From contig JAJKFJ010022657.1 in assembly GCA_027382625.1 (NCBI GenBank), positions 1 through 64,000 of the forward strand: 64,000 nt of DNA. The letters are read 5' to 3'. A program made the position numbers and the translations under genes. The stretch comes from Tetmemena sp. SeJ-2015 (lineage: Eukaryota > Ciliophora > Spirotrichea > Sporadotrichida > Oxytrichidae). The notes below the pieces were generated by a model. It was not told the origin of the DNA, did no database searches, and saw only the letters and a program-made list of their open reading frames with translations. Every line of letters starts with the position of its first letter. Position 1 is the stretch's first letter. Positions 35,255-50,417 of the stretch are shown here, one piece after another.

Positions 35255-37224
35255 CAAATCAACTAGCCAACTTACATCTGTTTGCCCTTTGAGCAAGCCA
35301 CCAATCTCTCTAGACTCCCCCGGGCTTTATTCTATCGGAACCTTCTACTCGTGGCACATGGAGCCCTTAAAATTCACAAATATCGAATGAGAATGCAACA
35401 GGCACGCCATTCTCTACCAATTAAACAACTGTGGCATCCCAAGTTCAAGATAACCTCATCCATATTACCGAGCCAATAAACTTCCAGCTCCCATTAATAA
35501 AGGTCATCCCAATTAAAGAGGACCGTCTCCGCACAAATTCGCGCTTAAGTCCAAGCCCTTACTCAGACAGGTTCAAGCAGGAGCTGATTCCAGGATTGCA
35601 AGCGATTATATCTAGCAGCTCTAACGACAATGAGGGAGAGCCCGACCGCCTAACACTCCTGAGATCGGCTGTCACGCAAGCTCGATCAGCACTGGCTCGA
35701 GTAGAGGATGTATACAAGGCCTTGATGGTAGACCTCTATCGCAGGGACCCTTCCAGACTGCGGGACCTCAGCCGCCCTCACAGATGCTACCCTCGGATCC
35801 TCACACAACATCGCAGGCCAGGCTTGAGATAAATGGAATAGAGCTAGTGTTCAGAGCTTTGCCACTTGTCTGACTGCTCGCATCGTTACTTGATCCTCAT
35901 AAATCAATTGAGGCTCTCCGCGATAGGTTTTCAAAACATGCTCTGCGTTGATTATGAGAAGGCGGCGTTCTATAGCGACAGGCACTACGTCAATGGAGTG
36001 GCCCCTTGGGTGCCAAACTAGAGGCAGCAGGCGCTGATTACAAGGAATTTATGTCCAAGGTTAAGGACTTTGAAGTCGAGGCGTTGAACTACAGCTCAGA
36101 GCCCGATCATCTAGAAATGGAAATCTCCGAGTCAATACTGAGACCAGAGGAGGCTGAAGGTGTAGGAGCTTCCCTAAGGGAGGTCGCGCTACTGAATGCC
36201 CGGACGAAAGTGGTTCTCGGCAAGTTGTCTCTCGTCCTAGCATAGTGTATGTCTAAGTAAAATAAAGTACCCCCTCCCGGTCACTTTGAGCTCCCAAATT
36301 TTAAAAAACTCATCGCAGAGATTCGGAAGGAGGTCTAGAACAAAAGAGGGTACTTGCTTCAGTTGGTAGTGATGAGCCTCCTCCACCGGCTCGAGCTGGA
36401 CAAGCCAATCAAGCATTTCACATTTACAGGGACTTTCGCAGGCATCGATGTGGGAGAACTGAGAACTAAGATGGGAAGCTTTACTATCAATGAGCAGATG
36501 TGGAAGCTTGTGGGGAAGCAGATCGAGAAGGAAAAAATCGAGAGCAACCACTCTCACCTTACCAGGCTGCGCGAATTCTTGGGCAACGTGCTGCAGGCAT
36601 GCGAGGAATTAGCAACGACACTCTCATGTGGAGTCCTCGGTCTTTTGATTTAGGAGACTGGTGCCAGAGCTAACATAAACAAGGCGCAGAGAGTCTAAGT
36701 TCATCTACAAATAGAAAGGCAGGAAGGAGTTTCGAGAACCTAACCCTCGCTATGACGAAGTGAACGCTGATAACCGCTCACAATACAAGCAGGCAGTAAT
36801 GCTCATAAGGAAGACCTGGCTGGATATCGAGTTTGCCATGAGCGCGACTAAGTTTATCGAACTCAAATACGAAGAGCTGCCCAAAATTGCTGAGGCACCA
36901 TTTGTCTTATAGGAAGTTGTCAAGGTCAACTTCCATGAATATCTAACGAGCAATAGCGCGGAGTTCGCCGAATGGAAGCAGAAACTGAAATTTGCATCAG
37001 GTCTTCATGGAGGAGGCGAGCCTAAATATTAAAGAGCATTCCTTGCTTTCTGTGCTTATATATTGTCACTCTCTTCTATTTATGTATTCGCAACCTACCT
37101 AATTAACCACAATTCTAATCTATAAGAAAGAGCATCGGTTAAGTCACCTTCATTTATCTATCTATTTATTATTAGCTTCATTACTTAAGAAGTCGCAAAC
37201 AATAAACAAGAGACTCATGGAATT
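35255..37224 (+). pseudogene. G+C-rich island with fragmented ORF of unknown origin
   Basis: Base composition rises sharply to about half G+C against the AT-rich surroundings. Plus-strand coding signal is good but spread over shifting frames: about 35290-35830 in one frame (from after a TGA at 35287), about 35790-36740 in the next, and about 36680-37224 back in the first. In the middle frame three TGA interrupt otherwise smooth protein sequence (35871, 35949, 35955), while TAG and TAA also occur (for example 36243 and 36651). The protein is Ala/Leu/Glu-rich and helical. I recognise no domain, including no reverse transcriptase or transposase motif. Candidates are a decayed mobile element or viral gene, or a real gene with indel errors. 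Opposite-strand frames are poorer. Confidence 0.5.
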
Positions 37225-37591
37225 GCATGACGAAGACCCTCCTAAATTTCATGGGACAAAGCACGGTTTACTCTATTCATTTCTGCAATGGATAACAGCT
37301 TTTTTCTTTGCGCTGATGATAATACCAGCTCACGGTCTTTCTTACAAATCTGACACTCTAACAATTATCTTCATTTTTTTGGTGTTCTTGTATAGGTACA
37401 TATGGAATATATTCTCTCGATATAAGTTCATTCTCTTCAGTATTGATATTTTAGATGTGACATAGGTAAATGTTAATGCAAGCGTTATATTTAATACGCA
37501 TGATTAAACTCAGCTAATAAATTTACGTTCTCTATTAAAAACAGTTCACAAGGAATCAAACTTAATTGATGAGGCAGGAAACTTAAAATGA
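37217..37591 (+). CDS. small membrane protein
   Basis: ATG at 37217 (M-E-L-H-D-E-D-P-P-K-F-H-G) to the TGA at 37589-37591, 124 residues. Two hydrophobic segments are visible: about residues 21-40 (F-L-Q-W-I-T-A-F-F-F-A-L-M) and 49-65 (L-T-I-I-F-I-F-L-V-F-L). Right after the stop another plus frame stays open with polar sequence (S-N-H-R-F-Q-S-P-S-T-S-S) to about 37.86 kb, so an indel near 37585 may hide a longer C terminus. The ATG overlaps the end of the fragmented island ORF. No family recognised. Confidence 0.5.
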
Positions 37592-37953
37592 AGCATCTAA
37601 TCATCGATTTTAATCTCCGTCAACATCAAGTGTCTTTTTCTAGAACAAATTAAGAGAATCAATGATAATTGGGGAACTTCAAGCCTCATAGTTCTAGAAC
37701 CAAAGAAAATTAAACTGCTTTACTAAATTTAGTAAAGGCTTATAAGACTGTTAAAAAGTGGTTAGCTACTATTTTTAGATGCACCCTGGATTTTTCATTT
37801 TTTCTATTTTGATGTGGTTATCTAAATTTTAAGGTAAATAAGTTAAGTTTATTAGCAGAATTAAACACTCCGCTAGGGTATATATAATAGGCTTTTATAT
37901 AATCTACTAGTTACACGATCATAACCGGCGTGACTTGTCTCTGATGCCACGTG
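37592..37953. other. possible 3' continuation of the membrane protein gene, then AT-rich DNA
   Basis: The first part (to about 37.75 kb) has polar plus-strand coding composition, in a frame shifted from the gene before it. After about 37.79 kb it becomes AT-rich and hydrophobic in every frame, more like a 3' region shared with the convergent minus gene. Confidence 0.35.
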
Positions 37954-38542
37954 TCAACCCATGAAGTTAAGGTAGATAATTCTAGGCAAATAAAGTAAGT
38001 TGTTTTAAAACTGAAGCTTGAATCGTTTATTGCGATTTTTTATTTTTATTTTTAGTATTAAATTTATTATCTGTTTCTATCGTTATATCGAAACTAAGTT
38101 CTGGGCTTTGCATTTATAATTAGAGTCCTTTTTCTTTAAATGTCTCTGGATACTCATTATTTGGAGGATTACACTATGCGTCTAAGAACTATCGATAGCA
38201 AATTTATTTTTGCTCTATCTTACTTTTTAAATGTGGGAGGATATATGCGTTTAAAATTCTGGTGTGTGCCTTGCATACCTGTTTCCAAGCCAAACTAAGG
38301 TAAAATCAACAACTTAAGACTTTATCTCGTAAGACTAAGATTTTTTTGAATACTTGCTACGAGTTCACTTATCAAGGGGAACTTGCGAAATGAATTCATG
38401 CTAAATAGGACTCACCATCAATAGTGATCCACTCACCCAAATATTTCTTATATTCGCTGGAATTAAGTTTAAATAGTTTAGTATAAAGAGGATATAAGGT
38501 AAAAGTGCATACAAGCTATAGATGAGAGATGGATTTGCACAT
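37954..38542 (-). CDS. small basic protein, two exons
   Basis: The minus frame from the ATG at 38542 (M-C-K-S-I-S-H-L-Q) continues to N-S-S-E-Y-K-K-Y-L-G-E-W-I-T-I-D, where the frame meets GTGAGTCC, a strong donor (near 38.42 kb). An acceptor TTTACCTTAG near 38.30 kb joins in phase to W-L-G-N-R-Y-A-R-H-T-P-E-F-Q and a basic polar exon to the TGA at 37954-37956. A plus ORF over the same area is less protein-like. No family recognised. The AT-rich last 35 codons may be spurious. Confidence 0.42.
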
Positions 38543-38673
38543 TTCACCTTTAAAAATTAAGACAAAATTAAAGTTATGAGGCTATCTTGAAATTCAGTGA
38601 TTCTCAAGGCTCATTAAAGCAATACACTTTTTCAATACAAACTTAGAGTAAAGAGGTTAAAGAGGTAAGCCTA

Positions 38674-39683
38674 ATGAATCATTAGAAGAATCTAAATAGT
38701 GCAAGTTCTAGCTTAATTATTCTTGGGTAAGTATTAAATCCTATATTTAAAGTAATCTATAGAGCTAATACTGTTCAAGACTACGGCCTCGAAGAATGTT
38801 ACTAACTGTGGGATCATCTTATAGCTTCTTTTATTCCGGGCTATAGATAAAGCGGCAGCTCTACTACTTAACAAAAAATAAGTTTACCTCTATTGATGAT
38901 GATGCCCTCAAATAACTTCTATGGCTACAATGAAAAAGAGCTGCCTTAAATCTTAGATGAATAGAGCTAGTCATCAACCATAGATGATCTTGCGAATTAA
39001 CTTTCAGAATTGAAGTAAAAAAGCTACAGCTTGTACTTTTCAAATAATATTTAAAGCCCTTAAAACTTAAAGGAAGAAAAGGAAAGTCTAAATTTACATC
39101 AGAGGGTGCTTTTGTAGTAGGACCTCAGTCTCTTAAAAATAGATGACTAGTTTTTTACCCACATAGAGGATTAAAATCAGTGGCTCAAAGATATGATTGA
39201 AGAGGATCAGTTGAATTATCTCAGAGTCAAAAATCTAAACTCCATTGTGTTTTTAATTTTTCCACAGAAGGGTATTAGCCAATGAAATATATCTTAGTGA
39301 TGTATGAGTAGTACGATCACTCGCTAAAGTATAGCTTGACAAGATACTTTAACTATGCAGCTGAGTCTCCCTCTCCTTCTGTTTTCTTCTCACATATCCC
39401 CAATCAAAACACCCTCTCACCAATAAACTTTTAAGTTGCAATTAGTGATTAGGAATTCAAAGATCCAAAGTAACAGCTAATTCAAGTCGTAGAAGAGAAC
39501 CCTCAGATTATAGCTTTGCTAATTTAGCAAGGCTATAAAGTCGAAACAGATGAAAATAATAATTCTGAAGAAGAAATCATAATCCTTAATAAAGAAGGTT
39601 AAAAGCATAATAAAATACATAATTTAAACATGTCTAGGAACTATAAGATAACATATGATAATAAATTAATGTTCAACATCTGA
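38674..39683 (+). CDS. acidic helical protein, unrecognised
   Basis: ATG at 38674 (M-N-H-Q-K-N-L-N-S-A-S-S-S). The intron GTAAGTATTAAA...AATCTATAG (about 38729-38764) joins in phase to A-N-T-V-Q-D-Y-G-L-E-E-C-Y. The next exon is charged and helical (D-L-A-N-Q-L-S-E-L-K-Q-K-S-Y-S and W-L-K-D-M-I-E-E-D-Q). The last exon gives M-Y-E-Q-Y-D-H-S-L-K-Y-S-L-T-R-Y-F-N-Y and an acidic E-T-D-E-N-N-N-S-E-E-E before the TGA at 39681-39683. The splice near 39.27 kb is unresolved. A further plus frame (to 39908) is open but overlaps the convergent gene. No domain recognised. Confidence 0.6.
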
Positions 39684-39867
39684 GAGTAGATAATTATAGA
39701 TTGAACTTCTAATATTTATAATCACTATCTCTTCACTCGATTTTAGATAGATATTGATATTGAATATTATTTGAAGATTCACTCAAATTGTTATTAGTAT
39801 TTTTCTGAAATGATTGCTATAAAAATTCAGCACTTGATAAAATAATAAATGAAATTTCAACTCCATA

Positions 39868-41042
39868 TCAATCGAATAAGGAGCTATGAACTTGACTTAT
39901 GTGGCTGACTTAATAACTACCCCCTGTAGTATGAGAGCCGCTTATTTATTATTCATCTTCATCATCTTACAAATTAATATATCTAAAATTAATTTCAAAT
40001 CTAGAAGGTATTTATTCTTTGGCTAAGTGTGCTATTATAGTTATTAGCTTTGAAGCTATGCCGCATTATTTTGTACTTTCACTGGAGCTTGAATTGGATT
40101 CTTTGTCTAACCAATTACTTGTTAATTTTAGCCTACTGTTGCGTTCTGATTTCTCTAAGGTGGCAATGCATTCTTAGAGATTATTGCATTATTCTAAGTT
40201 TATGCCTAAGGAAGCTCTTATTTTCCTCTTTGAGGAATTTAGGTATTAGGATTCACAAAATTTCCTGGCAGAGCTCTTCCTTAACTTTAATTAGTGGCCT
40301 TTTAAGTTTGAGGGAGATTCTGATGAGTTTTCTGGTTAAAGTTAGAGCTTCCCATTTCTGATTATGAGGATGAACTTGATCCCAGATTATCAAAGAAAGT
40401 TGCTGCGGAGGTAATCTCTTAATTCTTCTCTTCATTAAATTAGTAAAGAGGATAGCTGGGAGCTGTATTCTTAGGAACTATTTCTTTACCCTAACCTAAT
40501 TTGTGGAGATTATCTGGCTTTGTCTGATTCTGATGCTGAACTTAAGTCTTCGGGATATTAACCTAGCTCTATGGGGTCACTTAAAAGTGGCTCTGCTAAG
40601 CTTCTGCTGCTGGTTCGTCGTCATCTTCGAAAAAGTTGTACTTGCTAGAGGTTGAGGCTTTAACTTAAGGAAGTCCAAAAAGTCCTTAGTTGTTCACATC
40701 ATTAGAAGTAGCTTGATAGGCAAGAGGATTATTTTAAATAGGTACTTGCGAATGAGGCTAACTTTAAGGAAGATTTTCATTTCTTGTCATGTTAGGACTA
40801 GCTTACACAATTGGCTTATTTTAGATGATAGGTTTCTGAATTAGATTTTACTCCGTTTTATTTTATGGGCGTGTTGATATAACTTACTGAGGATGTGCTG
40901 ATTATGACTATGCGAATGTCTATTTAGGATAATCCTGCTATTGCAGAGGCTGCTGAATTTATTAAATTGGATTAGAAAGTGGTGCCTGATTTAACAAACT
41001 AAAGTCTGAATTTTCATCCTCGTCATCATCGAAGAAATGCAT
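39868..41042 (-). CDS. Gln/Asn-rich, prion-like protein
   Basis: ATG at 41042 (M-H-F-F-D-D-D-E-D-E-N-S-D-F-S-L-L-N-Q), then over 300 codons with no TGA, strongly enriched in Gln, Asn, Ser and Pro. Most Gln are TAA/TAG. A second copy of the acidic aromatic motif appears as N-F-F-E-D-D-D-E-P-A-A-E near residue 110. The C terminus (L-Q-D-D-E-D-E-Q-Q-I-S-G-S) reaches the TGA at 39868-39870, after a frame change near 40.0 kb that implies an intron I could not place. No folded domain is visible. Such proteins often act in RNA granules or endocytic adaptors, but that is inference from composition only. The plus strand opposite is also open from 40058 and is a shadow. Confidence 0.7.
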
Positions 41043-41148
41043 TACATTTGAAGCAAAAGTTTGTATCACTATAAAATGTCATTAAAAAAATAATGCAATA
41101 GGCTACTATTATCTATAGAATAAATTAAGCTCACTTAAACAAAAAAGA

Positions 41149-43864
41149 TCACTAAAATTAGGTTATTTTATGGAAAGAATACCTAAAATTAGAATTGAAT
41201 TTTATACTATGAGATAACTTATAAATTAAAATTTAGATTAAATAACGAATAGCTATTGTCTTTTCTCTATTTCTTATTTATTTCTCAAACTCTAATCTTC
41301 TGATTATATATGCAATTGTTCCTAGCGAGTATTCATAATAAAATTAATTCATGATCTGCTAAGTAATTTCTTATTGAGGTTGTACTAAAGTGGCACTAAC
41401 ATTCTATTAGGCTTTTAAAAGAAGTTCTTAGATTTAGCTTTAGAGATCTTTGATTGTGTCATTTTAGTTTAAGATCACTTCCTCTTTGTTTTATAACTTA
41501 GATTGCAAATCTAAAGCTTGGGACTATTGGAAAATACATTTAAAGAATTCTTATGATAGATTAATTTTATCCTTATTTAATAGTACCTCGTCAATTCTTG
41601 CTAGAGAAGATTGCTATTCTAACCTAATTATTCTAGCTAGTGTCTGATTCTTTTAAATGTAAACAAAATATAATTCTCTCATTTTCTTGTGCCTCTCTAT
41701 TCAACTTATCATTAAAGTTCTTCACATTATTTTAGTTAACCGACTAGATCTATTGGCACTGATTCCTAAGTTGATCTCGTTCAGCCTCAATTCTCTTTAC
41801 AGTTTCATTAAGCTGCTATATAGTTGCCTGTGCTTATAAATCTACTTGGGGCTAAACTTAAGGTTGAATGGGAGGAAGAGGATGAGCACCTCCCAGAGAG
41901 GAGTTGCTATTTGAATGGCGATGTCTCGTCAAAGTCTCTTTTAATCTGTCTCTCAATTTCAAATTTTCTTGCTTCTGATTAAGCAGTTCATTCTTTGTAA
42001 ATCTATTTACTTCATTCAATAATTATAATGAAAATTCTAGTAAGCTTGAGACTCTTGATTTTTAAGTTAAAGCTGCTTTTATAGGAAAGAACTATCTTTA
42101 CCTGACTCCTTTAACTGTAGCTCTTTGATTTGCTTTTCAGCCTTAAACAGACTCTACTTGATTTGTGCGTTCTCTTCCTCAAGGAGAACCGCCTTTTACT
42201 TCTCTGTGAAAAATTCAGTCTCTAATCTGTAGAAAACTTCTCTCAGTTCATCTAGTTCATTCTTCTTTTTCTTGTACGCTCTAATCAAAGCCTCAGAATC
42301 TTCCAAGTTAGTGATATTTATCGATGCTACATAAGTCATATGTTCATGTAGTATTTAATTATAAGACTACAGATTGAGGAGGTTTGGAGGTGGAGTATTG
42401 CATGAGGCCTTGCATTGTTGGAGTATTGCTTCTTATCTGATTCAAATTCTAAGTAGAGGCTGAAGGGTGATACATCACGTTTTCTCTGAAGGTGTTATGC
42501 TATTCTCTCTTATCTTGCAATACTTCTTTAGTCTAAGCAACCTGTGGCCTTGGTGGCTTTTACTCAGTTGCAAAGTTAGAGACAGATTAATTTCTAGAAG
42601 AAGAAAACTCCTTTCGCTGAGTTTTGTAATCAAAAGGTGGATGAGATTCTAACTCAGATCGAGAGATACTTTCATATTCAGTTGCATTATGATGATGGTT
42701 ATGTTGGAGAAGAGATTGTGTCAGCTTTTAAGATTGAAGCTCTTTATTTATATCTTCTATATCTTTCATCTGCTGATCTATTTGACTCCTTGTCTTACTC
42801 TAATTACTTAACACTTCTTGCTTTGAAGGTCTCTACTTCACTTAATCTTTGTCTTAAGGTTTTTCCTGCTAGATTTACTGATGAGAGTGTTGATGAGTAT
42901 TCTCAAAAACTTTAGGAATTTTATTGCTCAGCATAATAATAAAACTCATTTTAATTGCACTTAATTCAAAGATAATGATTGACATTCCTCTTATTTTCCT
43001 CTGTAGCGCTTTAATTACTGCTCTGATTATTTCTCTCGACATTGAAATTTGGTACTCCTCTCTGAGCCTAGAATGGAAGAATATATACCTATGAAGATGA
43101 ATAAATAATGTGAAGGAAGACTCTAACTCTGCTCTTAAAGTTTAGTTTCCTCCTCTAGTCCTTGCAAGAAATCATTGTTGCTCTTTCTGGTATTCTACAC
43201 AGTCACCTCCTGAGAAGCTTGAGCCTCTGTTTCTGATGATCTTCTCTGCTCATTCAGCATATTTAGATCTTAGTTGCTTTATCTGATATCAGAAGTATCA
43301 GCTGCTTCAATGTTATGCGTTGGAAATATTGGGAAGCTCAACCTCTCGTCCTCATGAGACACTGGATTTATCATTTCAATATGCTGCTGATATTAGTTCT
43401 CTAGACTAGATTAGTTGTATAAAAATGACTAAAGGAAGTAAGAATAGTTCTATAAATGTTGTGAGGCAAGGGCTATTAGTTTGAGGTAAGATACTATTGG
43501 TTGAAATTTTCCCACTCATGGTTTTGAAGTTCTCTGAACTCAGCATTTTCTGTATTCTCTGTCTATTCCTGCTGAATATCAGATGATAGGGAAGGGTCCA
43601 TTTGATGTTAATGCCTTGCATGGTTCTCCAAGTTAGAGCCCTGAGGAATCTAATTTTCACTCTAAGAGAATGACTCGAAGTGAGGTAGTGCTAAAATATG
43701 ACTAACTAAACTAAGAATTTGTAACTTTTATCATTTACTTATAGTTGACTAACAGCCTCTAGCTCTTTATCAGAGGGAAGATACTCTGAGGTCTGTTACT
43801 GTTCGTCTTCATCAATAAGAGTAGATTAAACTAGCTAAGCATTCTCAATTGTCAATCTTCTCAT
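41149..43864 (-). CDS. coiled-coil protein (one gene or two adjacent)
   Basis: ATG at 43864 (M-R-R-L-T-I-E-N-A-Q-L). Polar Gln/Ser-rich exons follow (for example S-L-S-S-D-I-Q-Q-E-Q-T-E-N-T-E-N near 43.55 kb), then coiled coil (Q-I-D-Q-Q-M-K-D-I-E-D-I-N-K-E-L near 42.75 kb). One frame stops at the TGA at 42344-42346. Five bases on, an ATG at 42339 opens the next clear coiled coil (L-E-D-S-E-A-L-I-R-A-Y-K-K-K-K-N-E-L). The closeness, and a possible acceptor CTGTAG just upstream, suggest one gene with an intron there. The coil continues through 41.9 kb (N-E-L-L-N-Q-K-Q-E-N-L-K-L-R-D-R) and 41.4 kb (D-T-I-K-D-L-Q-S-Q-I-Q-E-L-L) to the TGA at 41149-41151. No family recognised. Confidence 0.6.
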
Positions 43865-44056
43865 CTCATTCCCATGACCCAAGCTCTGCTCCTCTGATAG
43901 GGGGAAGTCTTAGACAAACTTTCAAATTCATCAAAAATTCATGAATGCGAAAAAGATCGCGGTTAAGCTCATTGATTGAATTAATTGTGAACTATAAATT
44001 AAGCGTGAAGATATTAGGTATTTATTATTAATTAGAGAAGATAGCTCCATATAAAA
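43865..44056. promoter_or_regulatory. 192-bp divergent promoter region upstream of RPS20
   Basis: Lies between the coiled-coil gene start (minus, 43864) and RPS20 (plus, 44057). AT-rich toward RPS20. A ribosomal protein promoter should lie here, but I recognise no motif. Confidence 0.45.
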
Positions 44057-44456
44057 ATGGTAGACGCTGAGAAGGACAAGACAAAGGGAGAGGAAATTCA
44101 AGAGGAAATCCAGAGAATCAGGTAAGCTCCTCCCCCTTCCCAACTAAACTCTCTTTAGAATGACTCTTAGAAGCAGAGAGACCAAGTCTCTTGAGGCCGC
44201 ATGCGCTGAGATCGTTGCTAGAGCCAAGAACCAAGGCTACGAGACCAAGGGACCCGTTCGCATCCCCACCAAGCTTCTTAAGATCACCACCCGTAAGTCC
44301 CCATGCGGTGAAGGTTCTAAGACCTGGGACAGATTCGAGATGAGAATCCACAAGAGAGTCGTCGATATCCACTGCCCCTCAAGCGTTGTCAAGGAAATTA
44401 CTAATTTCAGAATCGACCCAGGCGTAGATGTCAACCTTATCGTCTGGAAGCAATGA
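44057..44456 (+). CDS. RPS20: 40S ribosomal protein S20 (uS10)
   Basis: Exon 1 44057-44121, intron 44122-44158 (37 nt, GTAAGCTC...TCTTTAG), exon 2 44159-44456 ending in TGA, for 120 residues, as in other eukaryotes. Conserved blocks are exact: [32 protein letters not shown] and I-D-P-G-V-D-V. Codons are G+C-richer and more C-ending than in neighbouring genes, and no Gln here uses TAA/TAG, both typical of a highly expressed ciliate gene. Known role: part of the head of the small subunit. The ATG follows AAAAA. Confidence 0.98.
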
Positions 44457-44637
44457 GGAAATGTCTCTTCTTAGTTTAATATTGAATATTAAACTTTAAA
44501 TCTGCTATCTCTTCTTCTTCTCTCTTGTAAATCTTAGTCGCTCTTTATTTATATAATCACGCTCCCTTATAAATCACTAAGCTCTTTAAATACTTATTAA
44601 TTTGAGTTATTATAATCTTAAGCATATTTTACTAATC

Positions 44638-46330
44638 ATGCAATAATAGAATAGCAGTAATCAACAACCACCATCATCAAAACCCGCAGGGCTTTTTGGA
44701 GGAAATTGGCTCGTCCCCCGGGGTGGCTTTGAGGAAAACCACCTTAGAATATTAAGGAATTCAAGTGCAAATTAATCCTATCAGTAGCTGCTAAGGTTAC
44801 TGCCTCACATTGAAGATTCTGAAAGGAGAGGTGTGAGAGAACAGATTCTTGAAATTCTGTCCAAAGATATCCATTTTATTCTTACTTATGCCTCTTATAA
44901 GAATTTATATGACACACGATGCTATTCAAGCTCTGATAGCATCAAAGCAAGGCTAAGGAGCTTCAAATGATGGAGCTGGTATGGGAGGAATCGATGCGGA
45001 CAACGGTTTGAATTAAGAGCCTCCATCTGTCTTGGAAATAGTAGTGCATCTTGAATGCTAGATTAACACTAAGTACTCAGCAGTGTTGTCAAACTCGAAT
45101 TACAAAGGTCTTTCCAAAAGAATGATCTAGAGTCTCAAGTCTAACAAGGACTAGCGAACCTAGCTATTGAATACTTCGGAGCTCAGCTAAATTGAAGAGT
45201 TCTTAAATTAGTTCACCTTTGATCGAGCTAGAGCGGGAGGAGCACCTTAAGCGCTTGAAAGTGCGGGTAGCGCAGCCACGGCAGCATCATAAGCAAGCAA
45301 TTTTTGGGGGCCCCCCCAAATCGGGCCCTCCTACAACTTTGAAGAGGCCTGGGTTGAGGAATGCCCTTGCCCAAGGGTTTCCATTCAACATGTTTGTCCC
45401 TCCTACTATGGAATATCAACCAGGAGCTATCAATCCGATTGAGAGTAACTAGAGAGAAAACGCTTAAGCTCATCAAAACATGGTGAGTGATGGCGCAGCT
45501 GGCTCAACAAAGATACTTCTTAATTCAGATCATCATCCTTAGGCTAACAATTCTTCACCGTAAAATCGGTATAATGTTTTCAACAGTAGCTCTGGCAATC
45601 AATCTTAAAACTTTGATGCAACTCATCAGTTCAACATGAGCAATTTGGAATAAGAGAGACCATCAGTATAATTCAATCAGGTGGATAATCAAGCTTACGA
45701 AGAGGAGAAAGTCTCCTCTACAATTTATGTCTAAAGTGACTCAGGGGCAGCTGATGTAATTAGTGCTTTAATAAATTAATTTTGAATGCTATAATTCTTA
45801 CTCGAACTCGATTATTCTTTATATTATCTATGATGTAAAATTTAGCTTAGCCTTCTACCAGTCACTAGGCATTTAACGATTTTGAGTATTTCAATAATTT
45901 GGCATCTGAAGCTGTAAAGGCTAAGAAATCTTCTACTCCTCCTTAGAATCAACACCTCCAAAATTCTCTCTCCCGTCATTCTAGTAACCACTAGAGCGTC
46001 CCTCGTGATACTTAGAGATTTAATAATTAATCTTCCAATGACTAGGAAGATAGGGCTGGCCATTAAGCCAAGCAAGACAAATAGTCTTCGAATTCTCTAC
46101 CTTCGAGAACTCCTCAGGATGAGTAAGCAGATTAAAATCAAGATTCTCAAGAAGCTGAAAAAGGGAGAGATGCTCAAGACACAGGAGATTATCAAAACTA
46201 ATTCTAGCAGTTTGTCTATAAATTCTTATAAGTGAGTATCAATTTATCAGCAAATAAAAATATCATGATATATATTCAAATAACCTTACTCTCACTCTTC
46301 TAATTTGGGGGATCGTCTTCCTCACTATGA
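44638..46330 (+). CDS. Gln-rich protein, unrecognised
   Basis: ATG at 44638 (M-Q-Q-Q-N-S-S-N-Q-Q-P-P-S-S-K-P) with three of the first four Gln as CAA/TAA/TAG. A helical part follows (H-I-E-D-S-E-R-R-G-V-R-E-Q-I-L-E-I-L). After a frame change near 44.92 kb comes D-A-I-Q-A-L-I-A-S-K-Q-G. Another frame break sits exactly at a G/C homopolymer (45303-45330), so it is probably a sequencing indel. The intron GTAATTAG...AGCTTAG (about 45756-45849) joins to a Gln/Asp/Asn-rich C terminus. The last exon may stop at the TGA at 46328-46330 or splice earlier at GTGAGTATC (46233). No domain identified. Confidence 0.6.
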
Positions 46331-46393
46331 AGTTTTAAATTGATATTAGTTTTAGTATCATTCAAATGTGCATTTGTAGATTTTCTTTCAACA

Positions 46394-50143
<3,750 letters not shown>

Positions 50144-50417
50144 GATAACAAAAATATAAATTTAATTTAAAGAGTCAACTCGCCCACGACTATTATTATA
50201 GAGAGTGCTACAAATCACCTAATTATTTCCCTAATATATGCTCGTTGCAATCTTTACTAATATTAACTCACCTATATGCACACTTTTATCCACAGAGTTT
50301 ATAGTAATCAAATATTAACATCAAATCAAAAGCCTTAATGTTTAGCATGAATGTTGCAGGAGTTTAATAAATAAAGTACTGCAAATAAATCCATTCGCAG
50401 AAAGTTAATTAACATAA
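50144..50417. promoter_or_regulatory. 274-bp divergent promoter region
   Basis: Between the NEK start (minus) and the next plus gene. AT-rich. No recognised motif. Confidence 0.4.
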
